Assembly (NCBI GenBank): GCA_002315495.1 | Contig: DCGJ01000017.1 | Span: 1-10,816, forward strand | Reading direction: 5' to 3' | DNA length: 10,816 nucleotides | Origin: Lachnoclostridium sp. UBA1781 | Lineage (GTDB): Bacteria > Bacillota > Clostridia > Lachnospirales > Lachnospiraceae | Part shown: piece by piece, positions 1 to 7,568 of the stretch | Layout: each line of letters begins with the position of its first letter | Position numbering within the stretch: the first letter of the stretch is position 1 | The notes under the pieces: model-generated | The model's database searches: none | What the model saw: only the letters and a program-made list of their open reading frames with translations | What the model was told of the DNA's origin: nothing | Program-made: the position numbers and the translations under genes

Positions 1-1375
1 GTGTAAAATGCGGCTTGCCCATCTTTTCGAGAACTCTGTCCGAAGAGTGCTCGGGGGCGACCTTGAGCTGACCGCTTATATGATGCTGAACAAGCTCATT
101 GAAAAAGTCATCCTTTTTGTCGAGCATCAGATAGTCGAAGCGGATACCCGAACGGATAAACACTTTCTTTATCTTCGGCAAAGTCCTTACCGTACGCAAA
201 ATATCAAGATATTCCGTATGGTCTGCCTTTGCGTTCGGACACGGCTCGGGTGCGAGGCATTTTCTGTTTTTGCAAAGCGATTTTTTCGGACACGCATTTT
301 TACGGAAGTTTGCGGTAGGTCCGCCGATATCGTGAATATATCCTTTGAAACGCTTCTGCTGAGTAAGGATTTTCGCTTCTTTTACAACGGATTCCTTCGA
401 CCTCGTACTGATATTTCTGCCCTGATGAAATACTATTGAGCAGAAATTACAGCCGCCGAAGCAGCCTCTGTTGTGAACAATCGAAAATTCGACTTCTTCG
501 AGTCCCGGAACACCGCCCATGCTGTCATACATCGGGTGCCACGTTCTCTGATACGGCAAATCGTAAACCGCATCCATATCCTCACGGCTTATCGGTTTTG
601 CGGGAATATTCTGCAGAACATGACGGAGCGAGTGCTTTTGAACTATCGGTCTGCCCTCGTAAGCATCCTGCTCGTCGTACTGCATTTTCGTTGCAATCGC
701 AAACTTTTCTTTATCCTTGCGAACCTCTTCAAACGACGGAACGACAAGTGCGTTTTCCGGAATATTTTCGGTAATTACGCAAGTACCCGGAACGTCCGTA
801 ATAGTGTCAACACTCTCGCCCGAAGCAAGTCTGCGGCATATTTCCTTTGTCGAATACTCGCCCATACCGAACTGCAAAATATCAGCGGAGGAATCTACAA
901 GAATCGAGCGTCGAACTTCGTTTGACCAGTAATCGTAATGTGCAAAACGGCGTAAAGACGCTTCAAGACCGCCTATGATTACCGGAATATCGCCGAATGC
1001 TTCTCTTATTTTATTGCAGTAAACAATAACGGCTCTGTCGGGACGTAAACCCGGTTTTCCTCCGGGAGAGTATTCGTCTACGTTACGTCTGTTTTTTGCA
1101 ACCGTATAATGTGCAACCATTGAGTCAATATTGCCCGAATTTACCATAAAAGCGTATTTCGGTGCACCTAAAATCTTAAAAGAATCGAGATTTTTCCAGT
1201 CGGGTTGTGCAATAACGCCGACGGTATAGCCCTCTTTTTCCATTAAACGTGTCAAAATAGCAGTACCGAACGACGGGTGGTCAACATAGGCATCGCCCGT
1301 TACGAATATGAAATCGAGTTGTTCGATTCCGCGTTCTTCCATATCGGCACGGCATACCGGCATAAATCCGTTCAT
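1..1375 (-). CDS. ygiQ: YgiQ family radical SAM protein (C-terminus off the window)
   Basis: The 458 visible codons give the N-terminal part of a YgiQ-type radical SAM enzyme; the rest runs off the left edge (family members are usually about 600-740 aa). The family should cleave S-adenosylmethionine reductively with a 4Fe-4S cluster; its substrate is, to my knowledge, not established. Visible family signatures are VTGDAYVDHPSFG near the start, a GGLEASLRRFAHYDYWS block, and the radical SAM motif C305-x3-C309-x2-C312 in the context RGCFGGCNFCS. Downstream lies a second Cys set, C362-x5-C368-x4-C373-x5-C379, followed by a DHTEYL segment, as expected for the family. The start is the ATG at 1375, which overlaps the ftsK stop as ATGA, so translation is probably coupled to ftsK. 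No own promoter is seen. Family assignment is firm; function is not. Confidence 0.92.
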   Translation of the reverse strand, partial: MNGFMPVCRADMEERGIEQLDFIFVTGDAYVDHPSFGTAILTRLMEKEGYTVGVIAQPDWKNLDSFKILGAPKYAFMVNSGNIDSMVAHYTVAKNRRNVDEYSPGGKPGLRPDRAVIVYCNKIREAFGDIPVIIGGLEASLRRFAHYDYWSNEVRRSILVDSSADILQFGMGEYSTKEICRRLASGESVDTITDVPGTCVITENIPENALVVPSFEEVRKDKEKFAIATKMQYDEQDAYEGRPIVQKHSLRHVLQNIPAKPISREDMDAVYDLPYQRTWHPMYDSMGGVPGLEEVEFSIVHNRGCFGGCNFCSIVFHQGRNISTRSKESVVKEAKILTQQKRFKGYIHDIGGPTANFRKNACPKKSLCKNRKCLAPEPCPNAKADHTEYLDILRTVRTLPKIKKVFIRSGIRFDYLMLDKKDDFFNELVQHHISGQLKVAPEHSSDRVLEKMGKPHFT

Positions 1376-4311
1376 CGTCTCGCCTTCATTTCTTCCCACT
1401 GAGCTCTTGTTATAAGCACTTCACGGGGTTTTGAGCCCTGATACGGACCGATTATGCCTCTTTTATCCATTATATCCATGATTTTTGCGGCTCTCGGATA
1501 ACCTAAACCGACAAAACGCTGAAGCATTGACGTTGAAGCCTGTCCTTTTTCGATAACGCATTCAATGGCTTCGTCAAGCTTCGGATCGTAATCGTCATCG
1601 TCATCTTCACCGCCGCCGTTTTTCTGCTCAAGTGCTTTCTGTTCAATCTGTTTGATAATGTTTTCGTCGTAAACATTTTCGTGACCCTGCTTGACAGCTG
1701 CAACAACCTTTTCGACTTCACCGTCGGAAACAAAGCAGCCCTGAACACGTGCGGGCTTTGTCGCACCGAGCGGAGCATAGAGCATATCGCCTTTACCGAG
1801 AAGCTTTTCGGCACCGGAAGCATCGAGAATAATATGTGAGTTAATCTGCGAGGAAACCGCAAACGCAATATGAGACGGAACGTTTGCCTTGATAAGTCCC
1901 GTAATTACGTTCGAGTCAGGTCTCTGTGTCGCAATAACAAGGTGCATACCTGCGGCACGTGCCATCTGTGCAAGACGGCAAATCGCATCTTCTATATCGC
2001 CCTTTGCCGCCATCATAAGGTCGGCAAGCTCGTCTATGATAATAACAATCTGCGGAAGCTTCTGCTCGCCCTCTGACAGAGAATTGTTATAACCGCTGAA
2101 ATTACGTACACCTTTATCAGCGAACATTTTATATCTCTGAAGCATTTCGCCGACTGCCCAGTTAAGAGCCCCTGCGGCTTTAGACGGGTCGGTTACGACG
2201 GGAATGAGCAAATGCGGAATGCCGTTATAAACATTAAACTCAACCATCTTCGGGTCAATCAAAATGAGGCGAACATCTTCCGGCTTGTACTTGTACAAAA
2301 TGCTCATGATGATCGAGTTTGTGAATACAGACTTACCGGAACCGGTCGCGCCGGCTACCAGCATATGCGGCATGCGAGCAACATCTCCGATAATCATCTG
2401 TCCACTGATATCAAGACCGACGGCGAAGGATAACTTTCCTTTGCTGTTTTGGAATTCATCGGATTCCAACAACTGACGGAACAAAACAGCATCCTTGTCA
2501 TCGTTCGGAACCTCGATTCCGACAGCCGGTTTTCCCGGAATCGGAGCTTCGATTCGGATATCCTTAACCGCAAGAGCAAGCTTTATATCATCGGCTAAAG
2601 CAGTTATTCTAGAGACCTTTACACCGATTGCGGGCTTAATCTCGTATCTTGTAACGGTAGGACCAACCGAGATGTTGGTAACCTCAACCTCAACACCAAA
2701 GCTGCGGAATGTATCTTCAAGTGTATTCGAAACCGAATCGTAGTAGCTTTGTGATTTCAAAGAACCATTTCCGGATTTCTTCGGCTTATCCAGAAGGTTA
2801 ATACTCGGGAACACATAAGGCTTATTCACTTCTGTAGCGGAGTCGATTACAATCTGCTCAGCCGGAGTGTTGTCCTTTTTCGCTTCTGCTCTCTGCTCCT
2901 TGAGTCCGGCATTTTTAATGTCTTCTGCAGTAGGAACCGCTGTGTTCACTGTTTCAGGCTCTGCAGACGGTGCTGTAATAACAGGGGACAGAGTCGAAAC
3001 GGTTGCACCGGCATTCGTAATCACATTACGTCCTGCGGAAGTATTCACCGGCACGCTGGTGACGGATCTTGTACTACGCGGAAGGTCTTTTGGCTCCTGT
3101 TTGGAAAGCTTGTAGTAATAGTCCTCGTCATCCTCGTATACACGTTCTTTGGTAATATCCTCATCAATCACGGTTTGGGAGTTGAATTTGCGTTCCATCT
3201 CACGATCATAAATCGGACGGTCATTCGCAATCGGAACTTCGGTGATACGAACCCCATTGGCATTTACCGGACGATTGTATTTTGGTTGCACCGTGGTTGT
3301 AATATCCTTTGGGGAAATGCGGCTTGTCGTATTGTCAGGTGTCTCCATGGAGCCCGAGTCTCTACCGTTATTGATGAGCCTTTTAACAATATTATCTTTC
3401 TTTTTCTTTGGTTGTGGAGTTGCATTAAAGTCTACCGTCTGCATCTCGCGACGATTTCCTTCGCTCATCTCCCGCTTACTTCTGGTCTGTTGCAGCTCGG
3501 TAAGGTTCATCTGATGATAATCACTCACCTCTTCGCGCTTACTTGCCCGTTCCGCACGTTTTTTCTTCTGTTCCTCTTCGTAATCAGAGTAATCATCATA
3601 GAACTCATACTGATCCGGCTTTTCAACCTTTCGATTCTTCATATACGCAATCGGAGTTAAATGGAACACCATCATAACGCATATCAGCATCAAAACAATA
3701 ATGATAATAATTGTTGCTATCGTTCCGAATAATTTGAACAACGATTCGGAAATGAGAGCGCCAAAGAATCCTCCACCGATTCCGTTTGAAAGCTCATGGA
3801 AGGTTGAGGTGAATTTTTCTGTATTGCTTCCGCTAACAACATGCATAAGTGCAGAGAACAAAGCAACAAAGATACAGAAAATGGTAGACTTGCGGGTTGC
3901 AAGCGGATCGTCCGGATGAATACGGATGTAAACCACAATACCAATCAGCATTGCAGGAAAAATAAAAGATACTACCCTGCCAAACAGAAAGTATAAGGCT
4001 ACCTTAATGCCTCTTCCGATAACACCGCATACGCCAAACAAACTGAGATATAAAATGATGGCAATGAGTGCAACAATCACATAGGTGACTTCATCAGACA
4101 CCTGCTTTTTCTTAGCGGCTTCTTTTAACTTGAGAAGCTCCGCACGTTCATTCTCACGATCCTTAATGACCTCAGAGTGTTTTGGAGATTTCTCCTGTGT
4201 CGTAGTTCTCCTGGAATTACTACGAGTAGAACTCGAATTGGAACGAGTACTATTCGTCGTTTTCTTTGTATTATCAGTGGATCTTCCACCGGAATTCGTT
4301 GTTTTTGCCAT
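1372..4311 (-). CDS. ftsK: DNA translocase FtsK/SpoIIIE
   Basis: A membrane-anchored ATP-driven DNA pump that clears chromosome DNA from the division septum; in spore formers the same family moves DNA into the forespore. The 979-aa protein has a Ser/Thr/Asn/Arg-rich N-terminus (1-40, with two TRSNS copies) and a charged stretch with a possible short coiled coil (45-72). About four hydrophobic membrane segments follow (roughly 75-97, 103-129, 142-160, 197-217), then a long polar linker (about 225-515). The motor runs from about 520: Walker A GATGSGKS at 654-661 with K660, and Walker B IIIDELADL with D760 and E761. The gamma winged-helix domain is at about 908-979 (SMLQRFVGLGYPRAAKIMD), which in this family reads KOPS/SRS orientation sites. 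The start ATG is preceded by AAGGGGG at 11 bases, a slightly long spacing. It sits 20 bases after uppP. Length is normal. FtsK and SpoIIIE cannot be separated from sequence alone. Confidence 0.97.
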   Translation of the reverse strand: MAKTTNSGGRSTDNTKKTTNSTRSNSSSTRSNSRRTTTQEKSPKHSEVIKDRENERAELLKLKEAAKKKQVSDEVTYVIVALIAIILYLSLFGVCGVIGRGIKVALYFLFGRVVSFIFPAMLIGIVVYIRIHPDDPLATRKSTIFCIFVALFSALMHVVSGSNTEKFTSTFHELSNGIGGGFFGALISESLFKLFGTIATIIIIIVLMLICVMMVFHLTPIAYMKNRKVEKPDQYEFYDDYSDYEEEQKKKRAERASKREEVSDYHQMNLTELQQTRSKREMSEGNRREMQTVDFNATPQPKKKKDNIVKRLINNGRDSGSMETPDNTTSRISPKDITTTVQPKYNRPVNANGVRITEVPIANDRPIYDREMERKFNSQTVIDEDITKERVYEDDEDYYYKLSKQEPKDLPRSTRSVTSVPVNTSAGRNVITNAGATVSTLSPVITAPSAEPETVNTAVPTAEDIKNAGLKEQRAEAKKDNTPAEQIVIDSATEVNKPYVFPSINLLDKPKKSGNGSLKSQSYYDSVSNTLEDTFRSFGVEVEVTNISVGPTVTRYEIKPAIGVKVSRITALADDIKLALAVKDIRIEAPIPGKPAVGIEVPNDDKDAVLFRQLLESDEFQNSKGKLSFAVGLDISGQMIIGDVARMPHMLVAGATGSGKSVFTNSIIMSILYKYKPEDVRLILIDPKMVEFNVYNGIPHLLIPVVTDPSKAAGALNWAVGEMLQRYKMFADKGVRNFSGYNNSLSEGEQKLPQIVIIIDELADLMMAAKGDIEDAICRLAQMARAAGMHLVIATQRPDSNVITGLIKANVPSHIAFAVSSQINSHIILDASGAEKLLGKGDMLYAPLGATKPARVQGCFVSDGEVEKVVAAVKQGHENVYDENIIKQIEQKALEQKNGGGEDDDDDYDPKLDEAIECVIEKGQASTSMLQRFVGLGYPRAAKIMDIMDKRGIIGPYQGSKPREVLITRAQWEEMKARR

Positions 4312-4331
4312 CTATTCACTTACCCCCTTTT

Positions 4332-5177
4332 CTATCGAGTGATAAAATAAATCATAACAATCGCACCAAGCATGATTCGGTACCAGCCAAACACCTTGAA
4401 GTCATGCTTACTGATATACTGCATCAATAACTTGATACAAAGGAAGGATACCAAAAATGCAACCAGCATCCCGGCAAGAAGCAATGCATACTGCTGACCG
4501 GAAAACTGAAAACCGTATTTTAGAATCTTTAAGAGACTTGCACCTGCCATTGTCGGAATAGCGAGAAAGAACGTAAATTCTGCAGCCATCGTTCTGCTCG
4601 CGCCTAAAATCATGGCGCCAAGAATTGTGGCACCGGATCTGGAGGTTCCCGGAATCAAAGCCAGACACTGGAAGCATCCAATCAAAAACGCAAGGAAGAA
4701 GGTCATCTCGGAAAGAGCATTTACCTTCGGAGTTCTTCTTTTATTCCAGATTTCAAGAAGAATAAAGAAAATGCCGTACAATATCAAGGTTGTTGCAATC
4801 GTCGGAATCTCGCGTCCGTTACTGTAAAAGTATTCATCGACCTTGTCCTCAAAAAACAGACCGATAATTCCGACCGGTATACAGGCAACCGCGATCTTTA
4901 ACCACAATATAATCTGCGGCGTCTTCACCTCGATCCCGCCACCTTCTTTCTTTCCGAAAGGCCATATGCGGTTCCAAAACATTAATACAACGGCTAAAAT
5001 TGCGCCAAGCTGAATGACAACTATGAATAAATCCTTGAAGCTTTCGTCTGAAAAGGCATTTACCTTCAAAAATTCATCCACAAGCAACATGTGTCCGGTA
5101 CTGCTGATTGGAAGCCATTCCGTGATGCCTTCAACAATACCCAGAAAAATCACCTTTAACAGGTCTAAAATCTCCAT
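4332..5177 (-). CDS. uppP: Undecaprenyl-diphosphatase (BacA/UppP)
   Basis: An integral membrane phosphatase that converts undecaprenyl diphosphate to the monophosphate, recycling the lipid carrier for peptidoglycan and other wall polymers; in this family extra dosage gives bacitracin resistance. The 281-aa product is nearly all hydrophobic helices. The family motifs are intact: E16-G-I-T-E20 followed by PISSTGHM (H29), and PGTSRSG at 176-182 with R180. I chose the ATG at 5177 over a possible in-frame start at 5321 because a strong GGAGG lies 6 bases upstream, the protein then begins MEILDLLKVIFLGIVEG like its relatives, and the longer form would cover the promoter and terminator. It is the first gene of a probable uppP-ftsK-ygiQ operon, ending 20 bases before ftsK. 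Confidence 0.96.
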   Translation of the reverse strand: MEILDLLKVIFLGIVEGITEWLPISSTGHMLLVDEFLKVNAFSDESFKDLFIVVIQLGAILAVVLMFWNRIWPFGKKEGGGIEVKTPQIILWLKIAVACIPVGIIGLFFEDKVDEYFYSNGREIPTIATTLILYGIFFILLEIWNKRRTPKVNALSEMTFFLAFLIGCFQCLALIPGTSRSGATILGAMILGASRTMAAEFTFFLAIPTMAGASLLKILKYGFQFSGQQYALLLAGMLVAFLVSFLCIKLLMQYISKHDFKVFGWYRIMLGAIVMIYFITR

Positions 5178-5183
5178 CCTTTG

Positions 5184-5188
5184 CCTCC
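5184..5188 (-). promoter_or_regulatory. Ribosome binding site deciding the uppP start
   Basis: GGAGG read on the minus strand, 6 bases before the ATG at 5177. It supports this ATG over the longer in-frame start at 5321, which would code through the leader. Confidence 0.85.
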
Positions 5189-5217
5189 GTTTTTCTTTCA
5201 AATTCCCTTTTCGCAGT

Positions 5218-5232
5218 GCTTTCGATTTGCTC
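5218..5232. repeat. 15-bp inverted repeat, uppP-leader copy
   Basis: The plus strand reads GCTTTCGATTTGCTC, the exact reverse complement of 5316-5330 with 83 bases between the copies. On the uppP transcript this copy reads GAGCAAATCGAAAGC, about 41-55 bases before the start codon. Half of it also takes part in a local leader hairpin, TTTCGA (5240-5235) with TCGAAA (5225-5220). Function unknown. Confidence 0.9.
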
Positions 5233-5240
5233 TCTCGAAA
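5220..5240 (-). promoter_or_regulatory. Small hairpin in the uppP 5' leader
   Basis: Read on the minus strand, TTTCGA pairs with TCGAAA around a 9-base loop, giving a 6-bp stem about 43 bases before the uppP ATG. There is no U-tract after it, so it is not a terminator. It overlaps the leader copy of the 15-bp inverted repeat and would compete with any pairing that copy makes. Structure predicted by eye only. Confidence 0.45.
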
Positions 5241-5260
5241 AATGCGCACATACACAGTAT

Positions 5261-5289
5261 ATTGTACCACAATCCCTTGCAATATACAA
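5261..5289 (-). promoter_or_regulatory. Probable promoter of the uppP-ftsK-ygiQ operon
   Basis: On the minus strand TTGTAT (5289-5284) and TACAAT (5266-5261) are separated by 17 bases. The -10 is preceded by TGG, giving an extended TGnTACAAT box that compensates for the weak -35. It lies just downstream of the GH95 terminator. The start would fall near 5254 and the leader would be about 77 bases. This looks like a sigma-A type promoter. Confidence 0.65.
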
Positions 5290-5298
5290 CAAATTCCG

Positions 5299-5334
5299 AA
5301 AAAAATAAGGCCTCCGAGCAAATCGAAAGCCTTA
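5299..5334 (-). terminator. Intrinsic terminator of the glycosidase operon
   Basis: Starting 5 bases after the GH95 stop, the minus strand gives TAAGGCTTTCG, a 7-base loop, CGGAGGCCTTA, then seven T. This is an 11-bp stem with two G-T wobbles. It also contains one copy of the 15-bp inverted repeat (5316-5330). Confidence 0.92.
5316..5330. repeat. 15-bp inverted repeat, terminator copy
   Basis: The plus strand reads GAGCAAATCGAAAGC, the exact reverse complement of 5218-5232. It covers the 5' arm and loop of the GH95 terminator hairpin. Neither copy extends further into its flanks, so the match is not simply a shared second terminator. Confidence 0.9.
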
Positions 5335-5339
5335 CTATT

Positions 5340-7565
5340 CTAATAGATTTCAAACTTGGCAACTTCCCCTTTTGCCATATCCAGCTTAAAAGTTTTTTCG
5401 CCATAATAAACAACGGTATGATAATCACACGCTTCGGCAGAAACCGAGAATCGGGACAATACTCCGTTTTTCCAGTAAAGGTTAAAGCTTGCACCGCCAC
5501 GAACTTTTATTCCGCAAATGCTGCCCGTCTCCCATTCCTTTGGTAATGCCGGAAGTAATACAACACGACCTGCATTGCTTTGAAGGAGCATCTCTCCGAT
5601 TGCGGCAATACTTCCAAAGTTGCCGTCGATCTGGAAAGGCGGATGATTGTCAAATAAGTTATCCAGGGTTGAACGCTTTAGAAGGGCAACCAAATTCTCA
5701 TAGGTCTTCTCACCATCCCATAAACGTGCAAACATATTCATGATCCAGGCTCTGCTCCAGCCGGTATGACCTCCGCCGTTCGATAGTCTGCGGGCAAGTG
5801 TCATTCTTGCCGCGTCACAAAGTTCCGGTGTCTGATCCACGGTTATCTGGCTGCTCGGATGAAGGGCGTACAGATGGGAGATGTGACGATGACCCGGTTC
5901 TTTTTCTTCATAATCTTCCACCCATTCCATAACCTGACCATATTTTCCGACGCGAATCGGAGGCAGCTTGGAAAGAAGTTCTTTTGTATGCTCAACAAAC
6001 TCGGTATCGTCGTCACCAACGATTTCAGAAGCAGCAATAAACTGGGTGAAAAGGTCTCGAAGAATCTCGACATCCATTGTTGAATTATAGCACACACTTC
6101 CGCTGACACCGCTTGGAAGAATATAGGTATTTTCCGGGGAAACAGAAGGAACAATACATGCAACTCCATCCTTCTCAACCAAAAAATCATGGAAGAAAAG
6201 GACGACATCCTTCATAACAGGATACATATCCTCAAGAAATTCCCGGTTCTTTGTAAATTGATAATGTTCCCATACATGAGTGCATAGCCACGGAAAGCTC
6301 ATGACCCAGTAGGTAGCCGGGATCCAGATGTCCTGCGGTGCGGTGTCACCCCACAAATCAGTATTGTGATGACAAACAGTACCTCGACAGCCATACATCT
6401 CTCTTGCAGTATTACGACCATTTTCAGCCATGCGCTTCATATGATCGAACAATGGCAAATGACACTCGGAAAGTCCAAGCATCTCCGCCGGCCAGTAATT
6501 CATCTCGGTATTGATGTTTACGGTATATTTGCCACCCCATGGCGGATCCATGTGCGGGTTCCAGATGCCTTGCAGATTGGCCGGAAGCGAGCCCGGACGG
6601 CTGCAGGAAATCAACAAATATCTACCAAAATCAAAGTAAGTGGAAATCAGGCCATTATCCGGATGCTCGGCATCAAATCTTGCCAGACGCTGGTCCGTTG
6701 GAAGCAGATCCAGGTCTTTATCGTACTCGAGATTCAATTTGGTAGTCGCAAATAGCTTCAAATAATCTGCCAAATGCTCCTCGTACAGTTCAGCGTAGTT
6801 CTTGTGAAGTGCTGCATTTAACGTCTGACGAACATAATCGAGCGGAGAACTCTCACGGAAGGTTGTTGCAGCAGTAAAAACGATACAGAGCTTGCTTACC
6901 TGCTTGCAAAGAAGAAAACCACCGGAAGCTTCAACGCTGCCGCCCAGTGAAAATGCAGACACACCGGCCGTATAAGAATAATTGTCACCAACCAGCTGAC
7001 CCATAAAATAAACGGTATTCTCATCATGGAAGGAGGTATCATAAAACGGTCCGCGGGAATAATTTACGGCAATATCAAACGGAATATCTTCCTCGGTATC
7101 GATCTTTATCACCAAAACATTGCTTGGCGCATTTGCAAAGATCTCCTCTCGATAGGTGACATTCGAATACGTCTTACGAACGCTGTGAACGCCACGCTCA
7201 AGATCAAGACTACGTTCATAATCCCGACAGGTCTGTCCGTAAACATTGTTATAGCGGATATTTAACTCTCCCAGCGTGGAATAAGGACGTTCATTTTCCG
7301 GAGTGCCGGAAAATGCATGCACCAAAAGTTCCTCCGCTTCCGGAATCTTTCCTTCAAAAATAAGATTACGAACTTTCTCAAGGTTTGGGAATGCATCCTG
7401 GTTGATACGGTTCATCGGTCCGCCATGCCAGAGAGAATCCTCGTTGAGCTGAATGCGCTCGGAATCGGTCGTGCCATAAATCATGGCACCAAGTTTACCG
7501 TTTCCGACCGGAAGGGCCTTATTCCAGTCCCAACCTGCATCCTGCTTATAAAACAATTTACTCAT
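5340..7565 (-). CDS. GH95 alpha-L-fucosidase (probably alpha-1,2-specific), cytoplasmic
   Basis: A 741-aa glycoside hydrolase of family GH95, inverting enzymes that mostly remove alpha-1,2-linked L-fucose from galactose; a few act on alpha-L-galactose. The start KALPVGNGKLGAMIYG and LNEDSLWHGGP is the family N-terminal beta domain (about 1-255). The (alpha/alpha)6 barrel follows, with VNINTEMNYWPAE (N350, N352), HHNTDLWGDTAPQD, SVSPEN, STMDVE (E500) and PPFQIDGNFG (D647). By spacing, N350/N352, E500 and D647 are the likely equivalents of the catalytic Asn pair, general acid Glu and Asp of Bifidobacterium bifidum AfcA; this mapping is from memory. No signal peptide or anchor is seen, so the substrate must be imported. 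The ATG has AAGGAGA 8 bases upstream, inside the last codons of the GH2 gene, whose stop is 3 bases away, so translation is likely coupled. Length is normal and the frame is intact. Confidence 0.93.
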   Translation of the reverse strand: MSKLFYKQDAGWDWNKALPVGNGKLGAMIYGTTDSERIQLNEDSLWHGGPMNRINQDAFPNLEKVRNLIFEGKIPEAEELLVHAFSGTPENERPYSTLGELNIRYNNVYGQTCRDYERSLDLERGVHSVRKTYSNVTYREEIFANAPSNVLVIKIDTEEDIPFDIAVNYSRGPFYDTSFHDENTVYFMGQLVGDNYSYTAGVSAFSLGGSVEASGGFLLCKQVSKLCIVFTAATTFRESSPLDYVRQTLNAALHKNYAELYEEHLADYLKLFATTKLNLEYDKDLDLLPTDQRLARFDAEHPDNGLISTYFDFGRYLLISCSRPGSLPANLQGIWNPHMDPPWGGKYTVNINTEMNYWPAEMLGLSECHLPLFDHMKRMAENGRNTAREMYGCRGTVCHHNTDLWGDTAPQDIWIPATYWVMSFPWLCTHVWEHYQFTKNREFLEDMYPVMKDVVLFFHDFLVEKDGVACIVPSVSPENTYILPSGVSGSVCYNSTMDVEILRDLFTQFIAASEIVGDDDTEFVEHTKELLSKLPPIRVGKYGQVMEWVEDYEEKEPGHRHISHLYALHPSSQITVDQTPELCDAARMTLARRLSNGGGHTGWSRAWIMNMFARLWDGEKTYENLVALLKRSTLDNLFDNHPPFQIDGNFGSIAAIGEMLLQSNAGRVVLLPALPKEWETGSICGIKVRGGASFNLYWKNGVLSRFSVSAEACDYHTVVYYGEKTFKLDMAKGEVAKFEIY

Positions 7566-7568
7566 GTA

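Noticed and set aside
8..925. Several plus-strand open frames of 70-150 codons at the left end
   Set aside because: They lie antisense to the clear YgiQ reading frame, have no recognisable domains, and their composition follows from the opposite strand.
1580..1625. Run of Asp/Glu and Gly codons in FtsK before the gamma domain
   Set aside because: A flexible acidic linker before the gamma domain is common in the FtsK/SpoIIIE family and does not break the frame.
3175..3660. Plus-strand open frame of 161 codons inside ftsK
   Set aside because: It is antisense to the low-complexity FtsK linker, where stops on the opposite strand are rare by composition; no ribosome site or family signature supports it.
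4190..4311. Repetitive N-terminal ftsK sequence as a possible DNA repeat element
   Set aside because: The two TRSNS copies use different codons and the DNA is not a clean tandem repeat; it fits an ordinary disordered tail.
5178..5321. N-terminal extension of UppP by 48 residues
   Set aside because: The extension runs through the promoter, leader and terminator, is not typical of the family, and the ATG at 5177 has a strong ribosome site.
5218..5330. The 15-bp inverted repeats as ends of an insertion sequence or MITE
   Set aside because: Only 83 bases separate them, no flanking target duplication is visible, and the interval holds a plausible promoter; kept only as a minor alternative.
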